Shown here in pieces: positions 1 to 8,872 of a stretch of 50,742 bases of DNA. Numbering within the stretch: position 1 is the stretch's first letter; every line of letters begins with the position of its first letter. Location of the stretch: positions 1 to 50,742 of the forward strand of contig JABJNO010000017.1 in assembly GCA_018664825.1 (NCBI GenBank). The letters are read 5' to 3'. The DNA comes from Candidatus Parcubacteria bacterium. Lineage in GTDB: Bacteria > Patescibacteriota > Patescibacteriia > UBA1558 > GWA2-36-10. Made by a program: the position numbers and the translations under genes. A model generated the notes under the pieces. The model searched no databases, was not told the DNA's origin, and saw only the letters and a list, made by a program, of their open reading frames with translations.

Positions 1-46
1 AACGTGTTCTCAAGTTGGTGCCTACTCACCACTAATCAAAAACAAA

Positions 47-74
47 CCCCCTTTATATTACAAAGGGGGTTTTT
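47..74. terminator. Bidirectional intrinsic terminator
   Basis: An 8-bp stem (CCCCCTTT / AAAGGGGG, 47-54 and 62-69) with a 7-base loop is followed by T runs on both strands. On the minus strand it closes the MEMO-CapA gene that stops at 91. Confidence 0.85.
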
Positions 75-90
75 ATTATAGAGAAATAGT

Positions 91-1956
91 TTATTGTAAG
101 ATTATTCTACCTTGCTTGATTTGGTTTTTGTATGATTCATCTATCTCTGACCAATCTATAAATTTATTTAAAAATACGTCCCTCTCCCCTGCCTTCATCA
201 AAGATAACTGACTACCGGTAGACAAAATAGGAAATAAATATATTTGGTAATTACCTTGCTCATAATGTATACCTACTCCGAGTTCTTGTTGGGTATCTTC
301 AGAAAAATATTGATCAAAAACAAAATTTCCCAATGAATAAAATATTGGTTTATTTTTGTATATTTCCATACCTTGGACCACATGAGGATGGTGACCGATT
401 ATGATATCAGCGCCAGCATCTATAATCTGATGAGCGAGTTCTTGTTGAGTGGTGTTGAATTGGTGTTCGTACTCCACTCCCCAATGTACTTGAGCTACTA
501 CCAAATCATTTTCATTTTTTAGACTTTTTATTTTATCAAGTGCTTTATCTACATCAAAAGGATTATAAACCATACTAAATGCAGCTATGCCTACTTTTTG
601 TTTGGCCACAGCAAGACTTGTTTCGCTGCAGTCATCTACAACAGCATCTCCACAACCTGTAAAATTTATATCTAAGTTTCTAAGATTTTGAGCAGTCTCC
701 TCCATCCCTCGATATCCTTGATCTATGATGTGATTGTTTGCTAGGGCAAAAAAGTTGAAGTAATATTTATCTCTTATATCTTTTATATATTTTGGATCGA
801 TTGCAAAGTCTATACTAGCCTCAGGTGGATAATGTGCACCGTTGTTGGTCAGTGCTCCTTCTAGGTTGGCACTGACAATATCAGGGCTCATAAAAAATCT
901 ATTTTCTTCACCACCCAAAGTATCAAAAATATACCCAATACCCTTTGTATCTACTTTATCTTTTACATTTCTGTCGAGCATCATATCACCAAAAAATAAC
1001 ATACTTATACTATTTTGAGTGCTTGGTGGGCCATCGCCAAAATAATAATATAGATGACTAGTACCTGGCTCGTCTGGATTTTTGAGTAGTGTGCTAGAGT
1101 TTGTATGAAAAACTAAATTTGATTTTTGAGTGTTTATATTTTCTAGGTATTTTAAAACAGCATAAATAGAAGCTGGTGAGTCAATTTCTAAATTATGTAT
1201 TCTTTCAAAATCAAAATCTTCAATCACAGCTTTACTCAAATCATCATGAAAATCAGCCACTAGACTTGGTTGGTAGTGAGAAAAATCTACACTAGCTAAA
1301 ACCAAAGTTTTTTCTTTGTTAGTATTGTTTATAATTTGTTTGGCCAAAAAGTCCAAGTCTTCTTTGTTAGTGTTTAGTTTTAATATAATTGGCAAAACCT
1401 TGGCATCGGGCAAACTATTTTTAATAAACGGAATCAAACCAGATATAGAGTGTTCGTTGACAAAGGGGCCTTCATCAATGGCTACATTTTTGTCAGAAAC
1501 AAGTTTTTTGCCCAGCTCCAAGTCAGGTAACAAATCTCCATAGGGTGTGTTCCATTTATTTTGGGAGATGATTATGTTTGTAGGACCTACATCAAAGTGA
1601 TTTGGGCCTATCAATATGACAGTTTCATAATCTGTATCAGGTAATCCCATAAACCAAGCAGCGATTTTTTCTTTGGCAAAAAGATGATGTGGAATTATTC
1701 CACCATAGACTTTATCCTTTGCTATTTTTATATCACTACTACCATGTTTATAGGCCTGGTCATAAAAAGATTTTTTCATGTGATAAGAATCATGACTAGC
1801 CAGTAGTGAGTTTTTATCTTTTCCGGGTAATTTTATCTTTTCTATAGACTGCAAAAGATTTTGATTGCCACTATCCAACAATATATAAATCAGTCCTACT
1901 TGAGATAAAAGTAGGACCAATATTAGAGTAATTATTTTTTTATGTTTGTTTAGCAT
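91..1956 (-). CDS. MEMO-like (AmmeMemoRadiSam B) / CapA two-domain protein
   Basis: After one N-terminal membrane segment (about residues 8-28 of the short form) comes a MEMO/AmmeMemoRadiSam-B-like domain, with GGIIPHH near its start and LIGPNHFD further on. A CapA/PgsA-type metallophosphatase-like domain follows, with FFGDMMLDR, SANLEGALT, ALANNH, QVHWGVEY and GHHPHVVQG. CapA proteins belong to poly-gamma-glutamate or capsule synthesis loci, but no cap genes are near, so the substrate is unknown. Both domains should lie outside the membrane. I chose ATG at 1956, which overlaps the upstream stop (TAATG) and has a GGTGGAG site, over a start at 1977 that would lie inside the upstream gene. The domain calls are firm; the role is not. 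Confidence 0.8.
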   Translation of the reverse strand: MLNKHKKIITLILVLLLSQVGLIYILLDSGNQNLLQSIEKIKLPGKDKNSLLASHDSYHMKKSFYDQAYKHGSSDIKIAKDKVYGGIIPHHLFAKEKIAAWFMGLPDTDYETVILIGPNHFDVGPTNIIISQNKWNTPYGDLLPDLELGKKLVSDKNVAIDEGPFVNEHSISGLIPFIKNSLPDAKVLPIILKLNTNKEDLDFLAKQIINNTNKEKTLVLASVDFSHYQPSLVADFHDDLSKAVIEDFDFERIHNLEIDSPASIYAVLKYLENINTQKSNLVFHTNSSTLLKNPDEPGTSHLYYYFGDGPPSTQNSISMLFFGDMMLDRNVKDKVDTKGIGYIFDTLGGEENRFFMSPDIVSANLEGALTNNGAHYPPEASIDFAIDPKYIKDIRDKYYFNFFALANNHIIDQGYRGMEETAQNLRNLDINFTGCGDAVVDDCSETSLAVAKQKVGIAAFSMVYNPFDVDKALDKIKSLKNENDLVVAQVHWGVEYEHQFNTTQQELAHQIIDAGADIIIGHHPHVVQGMEIYKNKPIFYSLGNFVFDQYFSEDTQQELGVGIHYEQGNYQIYLFPILSTGSQLSLMKAGERDVFLNKFIDWSEIDESYKNQIKQGRIILQ

Positions 1957-3752
1957 TAGCGTAATGCTCCACCCCACTCAATCAGGACAAATCCTTTTCG
2001 AGCTGGAGCTTGTAATATTTGTGGCTGGACATTTATCTTTTTGTTCAAGCCTTTATAATCCATAAATACACGAATAATTGTATCAGGTTGAGGACTTACT
2101 TCTAGTGGAGCAAGTCTATCAAACTCAGGTTGTGGTACAAAAGTAATAAAGTAATATGGTTTTTCTTGCATCTTTGGTGCCCAGAATTCGATAAATTCGT
2201 TGTATTCTGCTGGAACCAAGCCTTGTTTGGCTAGCGAATCAACTAAGAAAGTTTTGACGTCTTCTTTGGCTACTACAAAGCCCTGTTTGGGCATAGTATA
2301 ATCTATTCCCAGTCCTTCCCAGAATAAATATGGATAAGTTTGTTTATCGTCGTAGTTGTACAAAGTACCATCTGGGTCAGCTTTGACAAACCAACCATCT
2401 TTGTAGGCAGGCTCAGTGATAGTTAGGCCTTTGTTTGGACTTACTTTGACAGCGATGTTAGTGGTTTTTTCTGGATAAAGATAAATCACAGGCTTAGCCA
2501 TTTCAGCGGCAGGCATATAGGCGGCATTTCTAAATTCTAGAATATTACCAAAAGGATCTTCCCAAAATATAATAGGATGTTTTGTCAAAAAATCTTCATA
2601 GCTAATTTTGTCATCTTTAGGTGAATAAATTCCGTCATACATTTTTTCAAAAATATTTTTTGTATCATTGTCCCGTTCTTTGACATCTGTATCTTTGAGT
2701 TCATATATAGGATCATTGGTATTTGTATATCCGGTAATTTTTAGATCATCTATGCCGTCAATATAATTGGCTCTTGCATGGGCAGCTCCTCTAAATATAG
2801 AGCCAACGTGTTGTTGTAAAAAGGCTTCTTCGTTTTGGACATTACCAGACCAAGTTATATCAAAAATATGTGGATTTTTGCCAAAATATTGGGCAGGATC
2901 TCCTTCTTTGCCTGCAAAGTTGAGCTCTATCCTATAATCTCTAATTGTATGATCTTCTGCTTCAGTAAAATAATACAAGGCAGAGCCTGCAGCAGAAGGT
3001 TCGTAAATGTATTTACCAGGAGCATATTCAAATAGTTCTTTGTAGTCCTCAGTAGAATTATCAAATTTTTTATAAGTAGTATATTCATATTTGACGAGAG
3101 CGAGGTTTGAGCTAGGAATATCTATAGAGTCTGGAGTTTCTAGATTTTTTATTTTAATACCTGCATTTTTTATACATAGGTATTCGTATCTATTATTGTC
3201 ACAGATATTATATTCACCCTTATTTAGTACTATTACATCATCTCCGTGTTTTATAGCGGTATGTTGGGAAATTCCCATTTCTTGAATGAATACATAATAT
3301 ACGAGATCACCCATATATTCTCCTTCAATTATTTTCCCTTTTTTTTCTGCAGATAGTGTATCAAGTTCAAGATATTTATAGTTTTGTTGTTGTAGGGCGA
3401 TTTTATCTTCTCCAAAAAATTCTTCAAGAATTACTGGTTCATTTTCCGGAAACCATTCAACCAAAATTTCACCCTCGGTCAAATCTACAACAACTTCATC
3501 ATTAGTATCGTCGTCTTCTTGATCATCATCTACTAGATCATCATCTGGGACATCATTTGTATTTTCATTGACAATTGGATTTGTATTGGTATTGTCGCCT
3601 GAGTCTTTTTTATTAAACAAATAATAAACAGTAAATATATTACTGACAACTAACAAAACTACCAAAATAGACAAAGTAATTTTGAAAGGGTCGTATTTTT
3701 CTGTTTCGTGACCATGATGATCATGGTGGTCTTGGTGTTCTAAATTTTCCAT
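1956..3752 (-). CDS. Membrane-anchored protein with His-rich N-terminus and conserved KPVIYLYPEK domain
   Basis: A 598-residue protein. A cytoplasmic N-terminus rich in histidine (HQDHHDHHGH) precedes one membrane segment (about residues 27-46), then an Asp/Asn-rich linker and a long exported part. The C-terminal 180 residues begin with MAKPVIYLYPEKTTNIAVKV and hold YLFWEG and EYNEFIEFW motifs. I recall this block from uncharacterised secreted proteins of Patescibacteria and some Firmicutes, without a known function. The next gene starts within its stop codon, so the two are probably translated together. The His cluster could bind metal ions, which is inference only. Confidence 0.7.
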   Translation of the reverse strand: MENLEHQDHHDHHGHETEKYDPFKITLSILVVLLVVSNIFTVYYLFNKKDSGDNTNTNPIVNENTNDVPDDDLVDDDQEDDDTNDEVVVDLTEGEILVEWFPENEPVILEEFFGEDKIALQQQNYKYLELDTLSAEKKGKIIEGEYMGDLVYYVFIQEMGISQHTAIKHGDDVIVLNKGEYNICDNNRYEYLCIKNAGIKIKNLETPDSIDIPSSNLALVKYEYTTYKKFDNSTEDYKELFEYAPGKYIYEPSAAGSALYYFTEAEDHTIRDYRIELNFAGKEGDPAQYFGKNPHIFDITWSGNVQNEEAFLQQHVGSIFRGAAHARANYIDGIDDLKITGYTNTNDPIYELKDTDVKERDNDTKNIFEKMYDGIYSPKDDKISYEDFLTKHPIIFWEDPFGNILEFRNAAYMPAAEMAKPVIYLYPEKTTNIAVKVSPNKGLTITEPAYKDGWFVKADPDGTLYNYDDKQTYPYLFWEGLGIDYTMPKQGFVVAKEDVKTFLVDSLAKQGLVPAEYNEFIEFWAPKMQEKPYYFITFVPQPEFDRLAPLEVSPQPDTIIRVFMDYKGLNKKINVQPQILQAPARKGFVLIEWGGALR

Positions 3753-3766
3753 ATTTTTTGTAATTA

Positions 3767-3791
3767 AAAAGATAGCCTGATGCTATCTTTT
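3767..3791. terminator. Intrinsic terminator between M23 gene and 1956-3752 gene
   Basis: AAAAGATAGC / GCTATCTTTT form a perfect 10-bp stem with a 5-base loop and T runs on both strands, just after the stop of the M23 peptidase gene. The downstream minus-strand gene starts 15 bases beyond it, so that gene needs read-through or its own promoter. Confidence 0.75.
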
Positions 3792-3797
3792 ATTTTT

Positions 3798-5030
3798 TTA
3801 AGGTAAATAGTTTAAAGGGTTGATAGGAATACCATTCATACGAAGCTCAAGGTGTAGATGAGGTCCTGTGGATAGTGAGCCCGCTCCTCTGGTACCTGGT
3901 AAGCCACCAGAATAGCCAATAATCTGTCCCTTACCAACCAACTGGTCATTTGATACAGAAATTTGATTGACGTGTCCATAGACAGTAGATAAGCCATCGG
4001 CATGGATGAGCATAATATAGCTATAACCTGTCTGTCCACCGTCTCTAGCCTTGGCTACATAGCCTGTATCAGCAGCGACTATAGGAGAGCCTTGTGGAGT
4101 AGCGATATCTATGGCTGGATGCTCAAAAATATATCTATAAGGATAATCAGGATCATGGAAATAAGCAGTCACTCGACGTGAGCTGACTGGCCACATTAGA
4201 CCTTCACTAGTAATTTGTTCTTCTTTGAGCTGACGATTTAGTTTTTCACGAGCTACTTTTTCTAGATAAACAATATCAGAATTGGCCTGTTCTTGTTCTT
4301 CTTTGGCTTGTTGTAATAATTGTTGAAATTTTGATTCCTGTCCTTCAGTGACAATCATCAAGGTGTTTTTGGTAGATTTTTGGCTATCTAAAGTGCCTTT
4401 TTTGTTGTCCAAAATTCCTTTTAGTGTATCGAGCTCTGTCCTTTCTGTTTCTAGCGAAGTTTGGTCACCCACTAGAGCAATCTTTACTCCGTTTAGATCA
4501 TCTACTTCGCCCACCAAACTGTCTTGCATACTCTCTAGACGATCAAGTTCAGATATAAAATCACTAAAATTGTCATTGAGTAATAAAATTTCTAGAGTAC
4601 TACTTTTTTGTTGTTGGACATGTAGATCACGTAATACTTCAGCGATTGTTTCTTTTTGGTCACCTATCTCTCTTTCCTTGGCTTGTATTTTTAGTTGTGT
4701 ATTTTCTATTTTCAAATTTATAGTTTCCATTTCTAGCTCAGCAGATTGGACTTCGAGATTTATCTTGGCAATACTTTGATTGAGGGTGCTGACTTGATTT
4801 GATAAAGTGGCCAATTCTTTTTGTTTGGCATTGATATTTTTTTTATAAACCCCTACTTGGCGGTTGAGTTCTTGGATTTCAGACCTTTTTTCATTGATAT
4901 CTTGGTTGATTTGCCAGACTTCTGCGTTTTCTACATCATCTAGTGTATATTCGGTAGCGCCTATACCAAAAGGATAAAAAAACAAACTCAAAATAGAGAT
5001 TATTAGAGTTAGTTTAAATGATTTTTTCAT
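3798..5030 (-). CDS. Murein hydrolase activator, EnvC-like: coiled coil plus M23 peptidase domain
   Basis: A signal peptide (MKKSFKLTLIISILSLFFY) is followed by roughly 230 residues of heptad-rich coiled coil and a C-terminal M23/LytM domain. The zinc ligands are visible as HPAIDIATPQG and GPHLHLELR; the Tyr-Gly-His of VYGHVN also fits. This is the EnvC/NlpD/CwlO layout: a periplasmic or envelope protein that cuts, or activates cutting of, peptide cross-links during division. I favour ATG 5030, where the signal peptide begins cleanly; ATG 5051 and TTG 5057 are in frame. An extended -10 promoter lies 44 bases upstream of the chosen start. Confidence 0.85.
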   Translation of the reverse strand: MKKSFKLTLIISILSLFFYPFGIGATEYTLDDVENAEVWQINQDINEKRSEIQELNRQVGVYKKNINAKQKELATLSNQVSTLNQSIAKINLEVQSAELEMETINLKIENTQLKIQAKEREIGDQKETIAEVLRDLHVQQQKSSTLEILLLNDNFSDFISELDRLESMQDSLVGEVDDLNGVKIALVGDQTSLETERTELDTLKGILDNKKGTLDSQKSTKNTLMIVTEGQESKFQQLLQQAKEEQEQANSDIVYLEKVAREKLNRQLKEEQITSEGLMWPVSSRRVTAYFHDPDYPYRYIFEHPAIDIATPQGSPIVAADTGYVAKARDGGQTGYSYIMLIHADGLSTVYGHVNQISVSNDQLVGKGQIIGYSGGLPGTRGAGSLSTGPHLHLELRMNGIPINPLNYLP

Positions 5031-5073
5031 TTTTGTTTCAAGTGTTTGCATGGGCAAATTTTTTGTACAATTT

Positions 5074-5082
5074 ATTATACCA
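5074..5082 (-). promoter_or_regulatory. Extended -10 promoter of M23 gene
   Basis: TGG-TATAAT on the minus strand, 23 bases before ATG 5051. No good -35 box was found; the extended TGn motif could replace it. Confidence 0.5.
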
Positions 5083-5104
5083 CAAATCTATAGATATAAC
5101 AAAA

Positions 5105-5581
5105 TTATACTTTGTGAGATTTCATTTTATAAAGTAGCTTATAAACTTTTTCTGCTTCTTTATGAATGGCGGGTATTAGCCTTATCATAGCCTTTGAGTC
5201 AAATCTATTCAAAACTTCAAATGATTTATAGCCTATGTTATCTCGGTGTCCCGTGGATATAGATATGGGCATACTAGCCGCTTCCATTACTTCAGTAATA
5301 GCTGCATTGTAGGCTTGGCACTGGAGTTTATTTGTACCAGTGTAGGCTAGGGCAATTAATTTGTCGACAGAAGAAGGGTTTGTATCAAACTCTACTTTTA
5401 CTAATTCAGCCGGTGGAATGAATTCTGTAACCCTCTCCCCAAGATAATTAATTAAAAAAGCAGAACCTTTTTCTGCTTCTCTGGCATGCCTAAATTCATT
5501 TGTAGAAAAAAAATTATTAAAGATACCAAATTGATCCTGGGCTTCTTTGAGTTTATCTTTTAGCATTTGGCAAGTATCCAT
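5105..5581 (-). CDS. Uncharacterised protein, tandem paralogue A
   Basis: A 158-residue soluble protein without a signal peptide. It is a paralogue of the gene directly upstream: both share an N-terminal C-x-LK-x-L segment, then (F/H)IPPxELV(K/R)V(E)xDTN, LQCQAYNxAI, and a C-terminal LIPxxHKxAEKxYK. The shared Cys-Gln-Ala-Tyr block and the IPP block are the best candidates for a functional core. I do not recognise the family. The two genes are separated by 1 base and follow gltX, so they are probably cotranscribed with it. Confidence 0.65.
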   Translation of the reverse strand: MDTCQMLKDKLKEAQDQFGIFNNFFSTNEFRHAREAEKGSAFLINYLGERVTEFIPPAELVKVEFDTNPSSVDKLIALAYTGTNKLQCQAYNAAITEVMEAASMPISISTGHRDNIGYKSFEVLNRFDSKAMIRLIPAIHKEAEKVYKLLYKMKSHKV

Positions 5582-5582
5582 A

Positions 5583-6059
5583 TTATTTTTTACTCCTCAT
5601 TTCTTTCAAGAGTTTTTTATATTTTTTTTCAGCAAGTTTATGAAATTCTGGTATTAACCTTTTTCGCTTATCAGTGTTTCCGGTGTATCTATTGATTCCA
5701 AATTTGAAAGTCATATGGCCTATGGCCTCTTTGGTTGTTAGGCGTGGACGTAAATCTCCTAATTTTTTTTCTAATATTTCGTCGATAGCTAGATTATAAG
5801 CCTGGCATTGCAGTCGGTTGTTACCAAAATAAGCAAACATAAACTCGTCAGGAAGATTGGTATCTATCTCTACTCTTACTAGTTCGGGCGGTGGAATGTG
5901 CTCTTGTGCTCTTTCTCGGAGGTGGTCTATAGAGGGGGTAAGTAATTCTCCATCGCTTTTAGCTATAACAAAATTTTTCTTGGATACAGCATTTTTAAAA
6001 TCTTCAAAAATGTTTTGAGTTATTCGTAGGTCTACTTTTAGTTCATCACAAAAGTTCAT
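5583..6059 (-). CDS. Uncharacterised protein, tandem paralogue B
   Basis: A 158-residue partner of the downstream gene, identical in length and similar end to end. Conserved blocks are EHIPPPELVRVEIDTN, NNRLQCQAYNLAIDEI and RLIPEFHKLAEKKYKKL. The start is 1 base after the gltX stop, indicating translational coupling. A local duplication is the simplest origin. Function unknown; no catalytic motif I can name. Confidence 0.65.
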   Translation of the reverse strand: MNFCDELKVDLRITQNIFEDFKNAVSKKNFVIAKSDGELLTPSIDHLRERAQEHIPPPELVRVEIDTNLPDEFMFAYFGNNRLQCQAYNLAIDEILEKKLGDLRPRLTTKEAIGHMTFKFGINRYTGNTDKRKRLIPEFHKLAEKKYKKLLKEMRSKK

Positions 6060-6060
6060 A

Positions 6061-7485
6061 TTATCCTAATTTATCCAAAGCTTGTTTTATCCTATTGAGA
6101 CTCTCCTCTTTCCCCAAAAAGTCCATGATTTCTGCTGGTGATGGACTTTTTTGTAAACCAGAAACAGCTATCCGTAGTGGCCAAAAAATATCTCCAGGAG
6201 AAAAATCACTATTGTTGACTAGATTTTCCAAAGTAGTATGCAAAAATTCTTTTTCCCAGTCTTTATCTTTGGTGGTTTCTAGTTTGTCATAGGCAAGTTT
6301 CATGCCTTGTTTGGTTTTGTTCAAATCACTTTTTTTGAAAACCAATTCTTCGGTTTCGTATCTTGGGAGTTTATGCAAAAAGGCAGTCATTTCATCTAGT
6401 TGGGCTAGATATTCTACTCTACTACCAAATAGTTTGAGTACATCCTCAGGCCTATCTTTAAAATTTGTGAGAAATTCGGCTGTAGTATTTAGCAGTGTTT
6501 TATAAGAATCGTCTTTATTTTCTATAATTTGACGGACATATTCAGAGTTGTACCAATTTAGTTTATTGATATCAAAGACAGCTCCTGCTTTGTTGATATT
6601 GGCAATAGAAAATTCTTTGATAAGCTCTTCTAAACTAAAAATTTCTCTATCATCCCCGGGATTCCAGCCCAACATAGCAACATAGTTTATCAAAACTTCT
6701 TTGAGATAGCCTTTGGCCAAAAAGTCTTCGACAGCTACGTCACCTTGTCTTTTGGAAAGTTTTGATTTGTCTGGATTGAGTAAAAGTGGAAGATGTACAA
6801 AAGTCGGTAGATCATAGTCAAATGCTCTATAAAGTAAAATATGTTTTGGTAATGACGGTAGCCATTCTTCACCGCGGATTACGTGAGTGACTTTCATCTC
6901 GTGATCATCCAAGATGTTGGCCAGATGATAAGTAGGATATCCGTCGGACTTCAAAATCACCAAGTCATCTAGATCTTCACTTTTGACAGAAATTTTGCCA
7001 TAGACCATGTCCTCTGCTTTGATGATTTCATTGTCAGGTATTTTGAAACGGATTACATGATTTTCGTCTTCTTTTAGCTTTTTGTCTATATCCTCTTCTG
7101 ATAAATCACAACAATGCCGGTCATATTTTGGTACTTGCTTGTTGGCTTGTTGTCCTTTACGTAGCTCATCCAATCTTTCGGAGCTACAAAAGCAATAATA
7201 AGCTTTTTTTTCTTTAATAAGCTTTTCGGCGGCTTTGTTGTATTTTTTGAGCCTGTCTGACTGTTTTTCAATTTTTCCGTCAGGGTTTAGCCCCATTTTA
7301 TTTAGGATTTCTATCATATTCTCCTCTGCCCCAGGGACAAGACGACTTCGGTCAGTATCTTCTATTCGTAGCAAAAAATCACCATCGTTTTGTTTGGCGT
7401 AGAGATAGTTGAATAAGGCAGTTCGCAAGCTTCCGATATGCATGTACCCAGTAGGACTGGGAGCAAATCTAGTTTTTGTTTTCAT
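6061..7485 (-). CDS. gltX: Glutamyl-tRNA synthetase (possibly non-discriminating)
   Basis: A class I aminoacyl-tRNA synthetase of 474 residues, the normal length for bacterial GluRS. The HIGH-type motif is PTGYMHIGSLR (about residues 11-21) and the KMSKS-type motif is KLSKRQGD (about 240-247). A Cys-rich insertion (CFCS ... RHC) fits the usual zinc site. It charges tRNA-Glu in the cytoplasm. It may also serve tRNA-Gln if the genome relies on GatCAB, which cannot be told here. It lies in a minus-strand operon after thpR and the tagA-type gene. No Shine-Dalgarno was seen before the ATG. Confidence 0.95.
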   Translation of the reverse strand: MKTKTRFAPSPTGYMHIGSLRTALFNYLYAKQNDGDFLLRIEDTDRSRLVPGAEENMIEILNKMGLNPDGKIEKQSDRLKKYNKAAEKLIKEKKAYYCFCSSERLDELRKGQQANKQVPKYDRHCCDLSEEDIDKKLKEDENHVIRFKIPDNEIIKAEDMVYGKISVKSEDLDDLVILKSDGYPTYHLANILDDHEMKVTHVIRGEEWLPSLPKHILLYRAFDYDLPTFVHLPLLLNPDKSKLSKRQGDVAVEDFLAKGYLKEVLINYVAMLGWNPGDDREIFSLEELIKEFSIANINKAGAVFDINKLNWYNSEYVRQIIENKDDSYKTLLNTTAEFLTNFKDRPEDVLKLFGSRVEYLAQLDEMTAFLHKLPRYETEELVFKKSDLNKTKQGMKLAYDKLETTKDKDWEKEFLHTTLENLVNNSDFSPGDIFWPLRIAVSGLQKSPSPAEIMDFLGKEESLNRIKQALDKLG

Positions 7486-7490
7486 ATATT

Positions 7491-8213
7491 TTATTTTTTA
7501 AATCTATCCAATAATACCAAAATAGGGAAAATAATGACAGCTCGATTGATTCTCTGGATGCGCCAAGGTTGGCGGAGTAAGCGCCAAAGCCATTCGAGTC
7601 CTAGGCTACGGAATATTTTGGGAGCTCGCTTGATAGTGCCAGACATAAAATCAAATGTTCCGCCCACTCCAGCAGCAACACGAATACTTGGGAGTTTTGG
7701 CAAGTTTTCATAAATCCACATGTCTTGCCTGGGAGCTCCATAGCCCGCCAAGATAATATGTGGTTCAAATATTTTGGCTTTTTCCAAAGCAGATTTTTCA
7801 TCGGCAACCTGAAAATCAAGGTGGGGATATTTTTGTTTGATGGTCATAAAAAAATTACCTGCCTTGGTCAGACCCTTGCTATACAAACAAAACAATATTT
7901 TATAATTTTTGTTTATAGCTATATTGATCAAAATTTCCGTAAGTCTGACGCCAGTCAATCGATCATCTAGAGATACTTGGCTTCCCAAAAATTGCAAAGC
8001 TTTTATGATGCCTGCTCCATCTATAGTAGCTAGGGATGATTCATTGATGATTTTTTTGAATTCTTTGTTTTCTCGGCTAGCCACAATAAACTCAGGATTG
8101 ACAGTCATTATTTGATGTTGAGAGTCAGAGCTCAAAAAACTTTGTAGCATATCTTTGGCTACGTGGTTTGGGCAAGTCTGTATTTTTACTCCTAGGAGTT
8201 TATAAGTCTTCAT
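7491..8213 (-). CDS. WecG/TagA/CpsF family glycosyltransferase
   Basis: A 240-residue member of the WecG/TagA/CpsF family. It has TVNPEFIVASRENKEF, IDGAGI (family Asp-Gly motif), GYGAPRQDMWI and GVGGTFDFMSG, then the C-terminal GLEWLWRLLRQPWR used for membrane association. Family members transfer ManNAc or a related sugar to a lipid-linked precursor in teichoic acid, ECA or exopolysaccharide synthesis. It overlaps thpR by 4 bases (ATGA) and ends 5 bases before gltX. No other sugar genes are adjacent, so the polymer is unknown. Confidence 0.9.
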   Translation of the reverse strand: MKTYKLLGVKIQTCPNHVAKDMLQSFLSSDSQHQIMTVNPEFIVASRENKEFKKIINESSLATIDGAGIIKALQFLGSQVSLDDRLTGVRLTEILINIAINKNYKILFCLYSKGLTKAGNFFMTIKQKYPHLDFQVADEKSALEKAKIFEPHIILAGYGAPRQDMWIYENLPKLPSIRVAAGVGGTFDFMSGTIKRAPKIFRSLGLEWLWRLLRQPWRIQRINRAVIIFPILVLLDRFKK

Positions 8214-8761
8214 AAATCAAAAGTTTGTAGAATAGTATACTCCGGACCTTGTTTGGTCAGAACACTTTCTCGTAATTCAAAATTTGGTACATTAAAGATT
8301 TTGTTTATTTTCCATTTTTCAAAATCAGCAAATTCTGAGAACTCGGCAGATTGTTTGACTCTAGCTATGGTCAGGTGGGTGGTAAAGCGACGTATTTCTT
8401 TGTTGACTAGATTGGCATCAAACAAAACTTGTTCTATGTTATCAAACAATTTTTGGATATCTTTGTTTTCTTTGAAACCAAGGACTAGGGTCTGGGGTCT
8501 CTTGGAATTAAATATTTTTGGTTTGTCTATTTCTAATTCTAGGTTTTCTATCTGAGTATCTACTTTTTCAAGAGCCTCAATAATGGCTGGCACCCTATCT
8601 ATAGGAGTGGTACCCAAAAACTTCATAGACAAATGGATATTAAAATCCTCAACTGGCTTGATTTTTTCCCATGGTAAATCTAGATTTAAAAATTCTTTGG
8701 AAATCCTTTTGACAATCCCTGGGTCGACTGGCAAACTAATAAATAATCTGGCTGTATTCAT
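8210..8761 (-). CDS. thpR: RNA 2',3'-cyclic phosphodiesterase (2H family)
   Basis: A 183-residue 2H phosphoesterase. The two catalytic motifs are HLSM (residues 43-46) and HLTI (about 126-129), spaced as in ThpR/LigT. The family hydrolyses 2',3'-cyclic phosphate ends on RNA. The -10 box TAGAAT ends 7 bases before the ATG, and a TTGATT -35 box sits 17 bp further upstream, so the mRNA is probably leaderless. First gene of the thpR-tagA-gltX-paralogue operon. Confidence 0.85.
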   Translation of the reverse strand: MNTARLFISLPVDPGIVKRISKEFLNLDLPWEKIKPVEDFNIHLSMKFLGTTPIDRVPAIIEALEKVDTQIENLELEIDKPKIFNSKRPQTLVLGFKENKDIQKLFDNIEQVLFDANLVNKEIRRFTTHLTIARVKQSAEFSEFADFEKWKINKIFNVPNFELRESVLTKQGPEYTILQTFDL

Positions 8762-8767
8762 GTCCTA

Positions 8768-8796
8768 ATTCTATCTCAAATGTCTCCAAAAATCAA
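8768..8796 (-). promoter_or_regulatory. Promoter of thpR operon (leaderless start)
   Basis: TTGATT (8791-8796), 17-bp spacer, TAGAAT (8768-8773) on the minus strand. The predicted +1 falls at or next to ATG 8761. Confidence 0.6.
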
Positions 8797-8827
8797 TTTT
8801 TTGATCCTAGGTTATTTTTGGTTTTTT

Positions 8828-8836
8828 TGGTATAAT
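8828..8836 (+). promoter_or_regulatory. Extended -10 promoter of 8873 gene
   Basis: TGG-TATAAT (8828-8836) on the plus strand, about 36 bases before ATG 8873. No matching -35 box at 16-18 bp. Confidence 0.55.
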
Positions 8837-8872
8837 GAATAGACAAAAATAATTAACAAATTTATAAAAAAT

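Noticed and set aside
4348-4779. 143-codon plus-strand frame
   Set aside because: Antisense shadow of the coiled-coil region of the M23 protein; Ser-rich composition is the mirror of Glu/Leu-rich codons.
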